Assembly (NCBI RefSeq): GCF_043641665.1
Contig: NC_092194.1
Coordinates: 18,229,298 to 18,293,297 of the forward strand
Direction of reading: 5' to 3'
Length of the DNA: 64,000 bases
From: Enoplosus armatus
Taxonomy: Eukaryota; Chordata; Actinopteri; Centrarchiformes; Enoplosidae
Shown: positions 1 through 38,901 of the stretch, piece after piece
Position numbering within the stretch: position 1 is the stretch's first letter
Layout: every line of letters begins with the position of its first letter
Program-made: the position numbers and the translations under genes
Notes under the pieces: model-generated
What the model was told of the DNA's origin: nothing
The model's database searches: none
Seen by the model: the letters and a program-made list of their open reading frames with translations, nothing else

Positions 1-825
1 TGGTACCCTGAACTGGAGACTGAGGCTTGAGAAACTGGCCGCGGTGTTGAAAACCGCCTTCCTGTGTCAGACACCCTGCCAGCAATATCTGCCTTTCCTC
101 TCTCCCTTGGACTTGTCTGCCTGCTCGTGTGTTCGGATATGGCAGGGGCTCGCTCTCATGAGCTGGCTTGTTTCAGTAAAAGGATTGTACTAATATGGAA
201 CTGGCAGAGAGGCAGGAAATATTTTCCTAACTGAGGTTGATTAATGGAGTGGGAGGGGGGGAGAGTGGATGAGAGGGGAGGCTGAGAGCTGAGTGAGAGG
301 TGGGGGAAAAAGAAAACTATAAGTGATGGGCTTAAGGCTACCAGTACAGGGCGGTAGCTCTTTTTAATTATTAAAGACAGTTTATGTGATTATGTGAATT
401 ACTGGATTAGTTCATCAACAGAAAATTAAATAAAACAATAACTCAACAACAACTCAAGGTTCACTTACTTGCTTTTTCTGGAGTCTTTAACTGTGTCATG
501 CAGTCACATGTCATGATGATGGATCTGTGGACATCAACTTTGTTTTCAACTGTATCGTAAATTTTTGTACCATTAAATCGATAAACTCTAAAATTAAAAC
601 TATATAATACAATATGAAATAAAAGAAAATACACTATATAAAAGATGTCACTGACATATAAGCATACGTTTGTATGATAGTAGTCTGACAAAGAAATACC
701 AACTCAAGGTCTTTTGACGGTTGTGTATTATCTCTGGAAAAAGCTCCTAAGTGGACCTTGAATTGGGGTTGTTTTGCCCAACTACGTCCAAAGTCAACAA
801 CAAACCTTCATGCATAATAATAATG

Positions 826-1264
826 TTTTGCGAAATACACGTATCTGCTTTCTTGCTGAGAGTTGGATAGAAATCAATACCACTCTCATGTTTGTACGGT
901 AAATATGAAGCTAAAGCCAGAAGCTGATTAGCTTAACTTAGCATAAAAACTGGAAACAGGGGGAAACAGCTAGCTTGGCTCTGTCCAAAGGTAACAAAAT
1001 CCACCTAACAACACCTCTAAATGTCACAAAGGAACATGTTATATCAGATTTCTTTATTCCATACATAAACCAGTACAAAAATGTTGTCATTTTATGGGGG
1101 TTTTATGCAGATTATATGCTAAGCTAAGCTAACTGGTCGCTGGCTCTTAACTTCATATTTACCGTGCAGACATGAGAGTAGCATCAATCTTCTCATCAGC
1201 TCTTTTAAACTCTGCAAGAAAATGAATTAGCATATTTCCAAAAGTGTCCAAACTATTCCTTTAA
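826..1264. repeat. Foldback repeat family 1, copy A
   Basis: This is a MITE-like dispersed repeat with an inner inverted structure. The left half reads into ACTGGAAACAGGGGGAAACA and TAGCTTGGCTCTGTCC. The right half contains ATGCTAAGCTAAGCTAACTG, then ACATGAGAG, and ends in AACTATTCCTTTAA. Similar copies lie at 6207-6693, 25553-25754, 26240-26432, 29275-29621, 46309-46778 and 59617-59748. No coding capacity is visible. Confidence 0.85.
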
Positions 1265-1267
1265 CTA

Positions 1268-1490
1268 TATTGATAATTGACTAATATTTTAAATAAGTCA
1301 AGAAAAAAAGCCAAAGAACCACCAGTTTTGTGGCTGTTCTGTGTTTTTATGTTATTGTAAATGACGTATCTCTGGTTTTGGACTCGTGGTCAAACAAAAC
1401 AAGCAATTTGAAGACCACCGTGGGCGATGGGAAATAGTGAAGGGCATTTTTCACTATTTTGACAGTTTATTATATCAGTCTGAGACTAAT
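1268..1490. repeat. Repeat family 2 (TAATCGATTA-type foldback), remnant
   Basis: The segment contains TTTTGGACTCGTGGTCAAAC, AACAAGCAATTTGAAGAC and TTTTTCACTATTTTGACAG. These match the internal parts of the other family 2 copies (14508-14855, 61403-61722). It directly abuts foldback copy A, so the two elements are adjacent or nested. Confidence 0.65.
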
Positions 1491-4400
1491 TTGCTCTTAT
1501 TCTCTTTTATATACAATCACACAACTGAGTAGGTTATCCAGGTTGACTGGCTTCAGGTAGCTTGTTTGCTGAGCCTTGCGTTCAGTGGTTGCCATGGGAA
1601 AAACGTTGCTCTAATGATGCTGACTGGCAACTTTCCCTGAAATTGATGCGGAGCAGATTCCTCCAGCTCTTGACCCCTGTTGTTTTTACAGCCCGCCTCA
1701 GTTCTGGGAGGCTGAGACTAGAGAGAGGAGGCAGACGAGTGATGAAGGGGGTGGGGGGTGGCCCTCAAAATTTACAACCCTCCAGATCCTCCCGCAGACG
1801 CAGTCAGTCGTGCTTTCACTTTGCTCCGTTACACGACATGTTGTACTGAAGCTGAAACAGACGGTGTTTAAGCCACAGTAATGAGAGTGATTTTCACTAG
1901 CACGTTGACGATGAGCAGGAATTGGTCTTCGGGACTCTGGAGCAGACATGTTAACAACTTACAGAGATTCGCAGCACATACGGCACTGACACAAACTGTA
2001 CAAGGACAACACGATCACGCGTAGATCAGGAATCATGCAGCACACTCTACACACAGCAAAGGACTGTATTTATCACTCGACACTTATACAACAGTCTGTA
2101 AACTGCTATAATGCTTAAGGCCTCTCAAAACACTTACTGTAAACACTGTTAAACGGCTGTTTGTGATGTACATCGCATTCTGGTGTCTATTTTGTTGTTT
2201 TTCTTGGCAGTTTGTCTCCTTCCTGTGGGTTACTGGCCCAACATATTTAGGCTGGTGTCAGACTGAGATATACTCCATGCAGCACAGTTACAACTGGGCT
2301 CCATTCTTTTATAATGAGTCCAAAACAATGATACATATACACATTTTGTGGTGGTCTCATACATTCAGATCAATTGTTTACGAGACCTGACATTGTGCAC
2401 CCAGCTTACAACAATTATACAGACAGAAATCTACTGTAAAAGAGGCAGAGAGACTGATTTCTCCACCAACAGCTTCGCAACAACTGGATGCCCCCAAGTG
2501 TTTTTGGCCCCGTCCTTTAATATTGGGTGTCTCCAATATCGATTACTTAAATGTTGATTAAATAAGTATTTGACACATTGAAATAACAGCTCTAACCTGC
2601 TTTATCTGATACACATGATTTTTGACAAGCTTCATCCAAATACTGGGGTTCCTGGTTCAAAAACGTAAAGTTTATAAGCTTTAAATATTGATATGATATG
2701 AATCAAGTTTAATTGGGAGGTTCCGAGATTGAAAACAATGATCAGTGCATACGCTTTATCCGAGGATGAAGCTTCACCAGTGGCACTCATTCAGAACATA
2801 TTTGTGATGATGATGCTACTCGTCCTGCCACCTCCTTCGGCTATAAATACTTTGGACCTCCGCGCAGGGAAAATCCAACGCCTGCAGTTTCATTGGAGTG
2901 ATAGCAACCGATGAAAACACTCAAAACTCTCAGGGGGGTGTTTTTCTCTGGTAGCTTCAGTAGTCCACCACAACAATTCATCATGTTGTGCTAAGTTTCT
3001 GTTAAGCATTTACAAAGACATAGTAGAGTCCTATGGAGGTTAATTGCCCAGTGGGGCTGTCGCTGTCTATCCCACCCTAGTCAGTAGCTAACAGCAGCAA
3101 CTACCTAATGCAGGGGATAGTTCGCTAATCCTCGCTAAGCTTAGTTACCGCAGATTCTTAGTAATGTTTTAAACAATGGGTACCTGATTTCAGACAGTGG
3201 TGGACAAAAGCAGACTTCATATTTCTGGCAAATGATTTTGTTGGCTGCTAGCTATAGCTAGCTTGCTAATCAAGCTAACTTTAGCTCCATGAATTGGTTG
3301 AAAACACTGTCTCTTTTTAATGTTTAATGTTTCCAGAGGACTTGTTTTGAAACAGTAACCCTGTTAAACAGTCTTAATTATGAACTTGATGGCTGCATAC
3401 ATGATAATATGCTAAAAGACTGAGGCTGAAGCTACATGTCCCAGGCAAAGAGTTAGCATCCTCGCCAGTCAATGATCCATGCAGAAAAATGGGAAATAAA
3501 CATAAGTACTATAGGTATGATAATGAAAAATGTTAGATCAGACAATTCTTTTCTTCTAACATGCTGTTTGGCTGCTTTTGTGTATTTACTTGTTTGTATT
3601 TTTGCACAGTATGTTTTTACTATGTAAGAGAAAAGGCTTTTGGAATGAGGACTAACCGATGTGTTTGCGCTGTCTCGGGCAACCTTGTTGCCGTTGTTGA
3701 GTGTAAACTTCCCCAAATCCAATAACACAAAACTCTGAAAGCATCTGGGACCGGCTTCCACAGGGTGGACAGAGTTTCTTACTTTTTTATGTATTCCTCA
3801 TACCTTTTTCCATCATTTCTGGATTTTGTAAGATTAAACAGACCACAGGTTTTCCTTTTAATGCCCCATCTGACTGTCAGTAATCTGCCGCTGTAATCAG
3901 TGGACCGGTAACTGAGTGTCGTGCCCTGCCAAAAGCCCCAGAACACCTGAAGGGCCTGGGAGTGTTGACCATAACACAGCCAGTGGGTCATGTGACAGTG
4001 CAGGTGGCTGCCAGGCTGGACTGTGTGCTGCTGCCAGACTCCACAGTGACCCAGAGAGTTAGAGGAACTGCAGGAGGGCCGGCTAATTCTTGTCAGGAGG
4101 AGGCCTGTCGCCCAGCCCGGAGCAGCCAAACTTACCCTCCTTCCAGCACATTTAACAAGCTAACATTCCTTCTGTGAACTTTTAGTCGTTTTCACAACTG
4201 TGCTCTTTGTGGGCTGACTCAAAGCCTTTTGACATTTTCAACTGTCTGGTCCTGTTAAAGCTGCACTACGCAGGAGTTTTAAGTAAAAATGTGCTCTTTT
4301 CATCTACTTAAAACACACGTCCCGTCCGCTTTGTATCCTCCGCCTTGTTTGTCCAAATGAAATTATGGTATGCTATGGCTGTGTGCAGTTTGCTGATGAC

Positions 4401-5689
4401 ACATTAACAGGATATCAGTATATTAAAGGTCCACTTTTCAGTTATCTGTTGCTCCCATTTGCAGTTGCAAATGTACAAAATCCCCTAGCAGCACTTTGAG
4501 TTCATTTTTCGAAGCTATTTGTGTTTGAGTAAGTGGTGAGAAAGTGAACCAAAATGAGGAAGAGAGAGAAAAGGGGCTGACACCTGTCAAAAATTACATC
4601 CTGGACAACCCCGCCCCCCCCCCGCAAGACTGTGAGAATCTGAACCTGCAGAGCCAGCATCCTTATCTCAACGCTTTGATTAAATTATACAGTATTCACG
4701 TTAGCTGCTGACACCACAGCCCTGCTCCAACAGTTTAAAATCTTTGGCAAGCCTCTAAAGGGACTATCGATTGGGATTAATTGAAATATTTTAGTGCCTA
4801 TTGGAGCTTGACCTAAATCATGACTAATTTAGAGGAATACAGTATCTTATAGGCCGAGGGCGTGTGCCTGCCAGTTGCACATAAATCCTCAGCGCTGGTC
4901 TTTTTCTGTCAGCTCTACCCTTGGAGATAAAACACCATATAATCTGCCCTTCTACAGTATCCTCAGAGTTTCCTTCGGCTTTTTTCATTGGTTGAAACTC
5001 CACACCACATGCCAGCAAACTCGCACACATCTGAAACCCGGCTCTTCCACACTCGAGTTTATTGATAGTCGTGTAGACCTCATGCAACTCCATTTTAAGA
5101 GTGATCTCATTGCGGAAGTTCCACGAGTGCTCTGAACCCGCTCGCCAGTGACTTTTAAGTGGCTTTTGTTCCTCTGCAGTGGAAGGCAGGCCAGCAAAAG
5201 ACAGTGCAGGCTTTCATAAACGCCTGGCTCTGCTCCTGCAGGTCCTCCTTCAGCTCTCTGGTGGAAACATGGTGCCTGGTGTTTGGGCCCTGGGTGTAAT
5301 TAACCCAGGAACTCATAAAGAGGCGTTCACAGTGGGGCGCATGGCGGGCCCACTCCTCATGCCAGCTCCTGTTGGGCAGCTGAGATCCTGCTCCAGATGT
5401 TTTCCGTTAGCATGTTTGCATGCCAGCAATGCCAGAGAATCCAAGGCCTGCTACACCTACTGTATACAGTATACAATGCTCCAGTGTGCTGTGGCCCTAT
5501 CCACAAAGTTCAGTACATAAGCTTGCTAGCATCACAGGGAAAGGTTCTCATGAAAGGGTGGGTGTATGTGAATAAACCAACAGGAAACACATTTATTAGT
5601 CAGCAGGTCTGGTTCAGCTACAAAACAGCATACACCAAGCTGCTAGTGATTTAGTGTTTTGCTCACAGACACATTAAGCAGAGATTTTA

Positions 5690-5935
5690 GCAAGCAGCAT
5701 GGCTCTATGATGGCAATGTTGGCCTGTTGGTTGGCCGGGTCACAGCTTTGGTCCAGACTGAAATATCTCAACAACTACTGGATGGATTGCAATGAAAATT
5801 TGTACAGACATTAATGGTTCCTAGAGGATGAATCCCACTGACTTTGATCCCTTCACTTTTCCTCTCGCGGCACCGTGAGATTGACCAAGAATGACCGAGA
5901 ACCCACAAAACTAATGACAGTGTTTGAACTGCATC
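5690..5935. repeat. Repeat family 3 (ATGCTAACATGCTAAC-type), one end
   Basis: The text TTTGGTCCAGACTGAAATAT, CTCAACAACTACTGGATGGA and GTACAGACATTAATGGTTCC belongs to a dispersed teleost repeat. Its opposite end, in the other orientation, is visible at 63175-63610, and a short piece lies at 10020-10165. It ends about 65 bp upstream of actn1 exon 2, so it occupies the region where the branch point and upstream control elements would be. Confidence 0.7.
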
Positions 5936-5998
5936 TAATTATATGTCTGTAACTGTTGTGACTGATGATTTTGTTCTCCCTTTCTTCCGTCTCTGTAG

Positions 5999-33394
<27,396 letters not shown>

Positions 33395-33840
33395 ACACTC
33401 TGTCATCAGTCGTCCTGACTCGGGACCACCAGCCTACCTGCTCTGATCACCGCTACGTCCTCCGACTTGCCCCTTCACCACACTCCTGTCCTACTACGCT
33501 CATTTTTTGTACGTCTCTGGCCTTATCTTTTTGTCACTATCCTCTGTCTCCTCCTCCTCCTCCTCCTCTCACCTCTCCAGCCTCTTCACTGCTCCCTCAC
33601 ACTTTGTCTCCGTTGTATTTGCTTCCCACGCAATGCAGCAGCTCTCCAGGTTTACAAAGAGGGAGAGAGAAAATTGTTTGTTTCTGTTTTTATTTTCTTG
33701 TTGTCATTGTTTTTCTTCATAAAAATGAATAAAGTTAACATATTTTATTATACTGAACAAAAAAAGGTATTTTTCTTCACCTGATTGAAAATAAGAGACA
33801 AAAATTGTAATAAAGAAAAATTGCTATACTTTCTCTTCTT
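33395..33840 (+). terminator. actn1 3' UTR and poly(A) signals
   Basis: Pyrimidine-rich 3' untranslated sequence follows the stop codon. AATAAA hexamers are at 33728-33733 and 33809-33814, so the transcript probably ends between about 33750 and 33840. Confidence 0.75.
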
Positions 33841-33892
33841 ATTCTCTGTTTGCTAGGGGGATAACATATGGTTTTAATGGATTTATCTTGAC

Positions 33893-34035
33893 AGTGTGTG
33901 CATTTAGTGGACTCTCTGATACAGAGCAACTTATAATGACATACATTATACAAGGTATAATAAAAGTAAATATCATAAAACTGTATGTATATATTCCTAT
34001 GTCCCTGGGAAAGCAGGTAAGAACAGGACCCACAC
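33893..34035. repeat. SINE-like remnant downstream of actn1
   Basis: GTGCATTTAGTGGACTCTCT and AGAGCAACTTATAATGACAT resemble the common fish repeat whose full form has TTATCCAAAG and ACTTACA boxes (compare 54310-54425). It ends near GGGAAAGCAGG. Confidence 0.45.
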
Positions 34036-34359
34036 TCATTAAAATGATTATGGTGGCCTAAATACTCACTAAAGTGATTATGTGCTTGAAAAGGAGACGT
34101 GGACTTCTGTGATTGTAGTGAGTCAGGATTAAGTATGTGTTAACATGCCAGTATTTTTGCATGTTTTTTTTTCCATGTTCTGTAGGTCAAATACTTAACA
34201 TTACGTTCCACTTTTGACACATTTTCTAAACCAAACGTCTTTTTTTAGACTTTGGAAAGTGTCTGTCTCAAAGACAACACACATAGTCACACAGTAAACC
34301 TGGAGTCGTTTCCTGCTTGGCCCAGTTGGTAATTCGGCCTTGGTTCCGCCCTAAAAGGT

Positions 34360-34938
34360 ACAACAGAAGTGATGTCATTCGAGCACAGCGCATGCCCACA
34401 GAGGGCTGCAAGTTTTACTCAGGCAAAACACCTGAATGGGGTCAACACATTGGAGTGTGAACTGAAACCAGTGGCTGCAGAGATGGTAGGAAAGCATTAA
34501 ACACGTTGTGTGTCATGTGAAATGGTCAGCAGTAGTGTAAAGTGCTCGTGGTAAAACACGCAAAAACACCAATGTAGGAGGTTTACGGTGTGGTTGTGTG
34601 TGAGAGACTGGTTACTTACTGCTCTGGTATTATTGTACAAAACCTGTCAATACACTACAATTAAAGATTAAACAGGAAAACCAACGAGAGAAGCTTTGAA
34701 ACAAAGCCTTTAAGAAACATTTAACAACATTTTCTCTGTTATTTTTTTCCCTCGACATTAAAAAAACCCGCATTTTCCCGTTGCTATCCGTGAGACGGAC
34801 ACACACGGGAACCTTGCTCGTGTCTCCACAACTCTACGGACAATTTAGTGCGTCGGACTCATTCAGGAAACGCGTCCCAGCTGTGACCTGCTCCGTGTTT
34901 GCGTCAGTGAAATGGACTTCTAGCTGGAAAGAAGAGTC
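34360..34938 (+). promoter_or_regulatory. cox16 promoter and 5' UTR region
   Basis: The 580 bp before the cox16 ATG are richer in CpG than the flanks. They carry a CRE-like TGATGTCA at 34370-34377, an NRF1-type core GCGCATGC at 34388-34395 and TGCGTCAG near 34900. NRF1 and CREB sites are typical of nuclear genes for respiratory-chain proteins. There is no TATA box at an obvious place. The exact start site cannot be read from sequence. Confidence 0.5.
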
Positions 34939-34998
34939 ATGTTTAACTTAAAATCGTTGCAGAGAAACAAAACAGTCAAATATGGAGTCCCAATGCTT
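34939..34998 (+). CDS. cox16: cox16 exon 1 (coding part)
   Basis: Twenty codons run from ATG to Leu-20, giving MFNLKSLQRNKTVKYGVPML. The donor is CTT|GTAAGT, a strong consensus. Confidence 0.94.
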
Positions 34999-37900
34999 GT
35001 AAGTAACTTTTATATTACGTATTTACAAATGGCAGACAAGCGTTGATCGCCTGTTAGCTAACGACTTTGAAATTAGCAGTTTCTTGATACGTAACGCTGT
35101 GTTATTAGTTTACTGTTAACATTAAAGTCACATTTGGATCTCACAATGATGACATTTATTTTATAAATGATTTCTTTTATTTTATTGAAGTACAAGAGTG
35201 TGTGCTAAAGGGTAAAGTAAAGGAGTCATTAACTGTAAACTGATCAGCACCTGTATTTGTCTGTTGTGGGAACCTGTGCATAGGAATAGCAATAGGAACT
35301 GTACTCATGCACTCAAATGACAGTTTATTATGAAGTTACTCTCAGTTAAAATGGATGCAGTATTTAATACAACAGCCTGTACGACGCTGAAGTTGGCTTC
35401 CAGTTCGGCTTCACTACTTTTTTTTCCCTCCAACCAGACCACATCAAACCAGGTCTAGATAAAAAACGCCATATTACCCAGAGACCCAGAGAAGCTAAAT
35501 GCAGTTTCAGATTTGTTAAAACCTTTATTTTATTTGTGAAAACAGAAAAGAAATGGCATTTTTATTTGTTCCCCCATCCAGACCACGTTGGACCAGGTCT
35601 AGATTAAAACAAACAAACAAACAGTAATCGTTCTTTTTTGTGTTTTCACAAATATAATAAAAGTTGCACAAATCTGAAACTTCTCTGGGTTCATCTAGTC
35701 CAGGTCTAACAAAGTGTAGTTTTATCTAGACCGGGCCCCATGTGGTCTGGATTGTGTTTTCTCAAATAGAATAAAGGTTTCACAAATCTGAAACAGTGTT
35801 TTAAACAGTTACTGGAGTCTACTTGTTAGTAAAGTCCAAGTGTAAATGTAGGGGGCTTGGGATTTAAGCGAGGCCTTGTCTCATTGTTGTCTCGATGTAG
35901 AAAATGTGGTGAAGGCGCCATTTTAAAAAGATAAAGAGTGTTGAGGCTTTAATTAGCAGATATAGCACCCTTACAAAACAATACGTGGTGTAAAAACTAA
36001 AGATTTCAGAATTTCCCATAACTTTCCATAACTGCAGAGTAAGAAGCTGCTAACCTCAGTGTCCTCAGCCCTGCGATACACTCTACCTTCATGAAGGTTA
36101 TAATGTTCATATTTTATCGAAAGGTTGTTAAAGAGGTGTTTTTATTTTTTAGTCAGAAGAAACTTCCTCCAACCTTTTGTTCAAGTGCTCTGAAATTTCA
36201 GTAACCAAAGTACTTAGGATTAAATGAACTAATCGTATGTTCTTTAATGTTTTTTTTTCAGTTGCTGATAGTTGGAGGTTCCTTTGGCCTGCGAGAGTTT
36301 ACACAAATTCGGTATGATGCCCAGAGGATCAGAAAAAAGGTTTGTAGTAAATTAACTCTCACATTACATTTGATGGAAAGTTGCTTATGATAAATGTGAC
36401 AGCAGATTAAATGTAAATTCTCACGTTTTCCACCATCACACGAAACAGTGGAAAGGTCTCTGTACAGCCAGTGTGCAATGACTCCTCCTAGTGGTCAGAC
36501 ACATAATTGCACGTGAGAATCAAGATTTCATCCAAGAGGACAGTGTAAAGATAGCACTCATGTAAAGATAGCACTCGTGTAGAGATGTTTCTAAATCCGT
36601 GAGGACTGCTGGTATCTCACAGTGCAGTGTGGTTGATTTCGGCTTATTTATAATTTTTCTAAAGGAACTCAGAATTAGACACTTTGTCTATCCATCATTT
36701 CAGACACTGCAGGCATACAGCACTGACAGGCTTTTCTAAACCATCAATACAAGAGCAAGAAGTGAGAACAAGCTCTAATAATTCATTAACTGACAGACCC
36801 AATTCATTAAAATGTCAGAAGACCGGCCCTTTATTAGAAGCCATTGCAATCTGATGAGCTGGCTGCGAGGGGAAGTAGCTGTTTTGTGCTAGTTTAGTCT
36901 GACAAACGCCGATGCACGTCATCTGGGTGGGAGCCAGATGGCAGGGGCATCTTTTCTTATTACTGTCCATGTGTGGCGGCACTAGACAGTGGATGACGAT
37001 GGTGGAGGGGAGGCATCGTGCCCCTGGCGCCGTGCCCGGGCAGCTGCCCCCACACTGCTCGCTCTCCTCTGACGGGGCCTGCAGCAGACCGAGCCTCTGT
37101 CCTCTCAGACCCTGTGGAGTAAAGATTCAAGTCGCGTGTGTGCACATGAAGTTTAATGCATGGAATATCTAAACAGTTGTCAAAACACGCATGATTAAAA
37201 CCACTCTTCCGGTGGAACTGTTATCAGCTGATTCCATTATTTTGTTCTCACAGATATTTGCCCTCTTAAATCATTAAAAACGCTATCTGCGGGTTAAGTC
37301 ATTGTATGATCCAATTTGCATTTTCTCTTCAACTATTTAATTTAGCCTGGAGGCAGAGATGAACTTCAGATTCCTTTGTCCTCCCTGTCCAGGTTTTGTG
37401 CGAGTCCTCCTCACCTCTGATGCTCCCAGTCTGTTTTTGAGGTTCAGGCTGGTGGCAGTTGAAGAAAAGCTAATAACACCTCCATAGCAGGTGTCATACT
37501 AATTACTTAGGCTATTAATTCTCTGGTCTGAAGGCTGCAAAATATTCTATATATTATTTATTTGCTGTAGTAATGTAGGTCTAATTAAAAATCAATCATG
37601 GAATTATGAAACTCATCAGTCACCCGAGTAACTGCGGCGTTATTGCTATGAAATATTAGAACTCATTAAAAGTAATGATTCAGAATGGGATTCATTTCAG
37701 TCCTATTCTCGGGCAAAATCAATTTGAATTGCAAAACCCAGATAGCTCCATTGGACTCGACTCTCTCTCCCAAAACCCTCTGACACACTATTTTTTCCAT
37801 TTTTACTAAACCGATGATGTCAAATGAGTGAAAACAGGATGAATTGGATCCTCCGTCAGGTTTGGAGAGGCGGGTCTTCAGTGCTCATCTCGTCCACATG

Positions 37901-38148
37901 ACTCGAAAACCACTTCACCTCTTCTGCAGATGTCGTCATTTATACACAAAAGAAATAATACATGAAGAAGAGGAGGGGGAGATGCTGCCTGAAGGGGCTG
38001 CTTCAGTTTCATTATTCGTAATTTCTCTTCTAACATTAATGGCTTTGTTTAGATATTGCTACCAAATCCATTTATCAAACAAAATCTCTTCTTCTTTGAT
38101 TTGACTTCTTCTCCGCTTGCTCTCTCTCTCTCTCTCTCTCTCTCCCTC

Positions 38149-38213
<65 letters not shown>

Positions 38214-38853
38214 TGGATCCTTCGCTGGAGGCCAAAGTGAACGTCCGGAGGCAGTCGGTCGTACTGGAGGAGGAGTACCAGGTGAGGAGGGACGGGCTGA
38301 GACCCTGAGGGTGGGGGGGGGGGGGGGGGGGGGGGGGGGGTAGATGAAAGAAACTAACTGGAGCGATCTGCCTGCAAGAAAGTGCTGCAGGTAAACAATG
38401 TGTGTTTTTTAATGGGTGTCAACAAAACACAAGATGTTTTTAAAAGGACATCTTGTGTGCAGAAGAACCCAATTTCATATAATCTTAAATACTTAGGAGA
38501 AAATTGGGACTGTGCAAGTGTTGAGTGTTACCGCCTCGGGTCAATTAGTATTTGCAAATAATAGGAAGAAGGGTTAGATGAGTAGTAGCACTGTTCTCAA
38601 TTTGGGCGTTTAGTGTTCAGTGCTAATGCTTAATTCTTAAACTCTAATCCCTTCAGTACATTGTCTTTATTAATTCAAGTGTACATTTTTAAAATTAATT
38701 GAATGTAATTAAGGTGATATTATAGTGTGGTCCATATTTCCTCATGTGTGGTGAGTCACTCTGTCTTTAAGGCATGCTAACACTTAAACAATTTATCATT
38801 TATCAGTTGGCTTTTTATTACTGTGTGTGTGTGTGTTGTGTGTGTTGTATGTG

Positions 38854-38901
<48 letters not shown>

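Larger units (their letters stand above)
1..5998 (+). other. actn1 intron 1 (3' part), no exon seen
   Basis: This stretch precedes the first recognisable actn1 exon and should be the 3' part of intron 1. The first coding exon of alpha-actinin-1, about 35 residues with the N-terminal tail and start of the actin-binding domain, is not found here and must lie upstream. I see no convincing exon. Recognisable content is a foldback repeat (826-1264), a remnant of a second family (1268-1490), a third repeat ending about 65 bp before exon 2 (5690-5935) and short homopolymers. The rest is unannotated. Confidence 0.8.

Noticed and set aside
38056..38343. Ser-Leu and Gly-rich open frames around cox16 exon 3
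   Set aside because: They are translations of the CT and G repeats.
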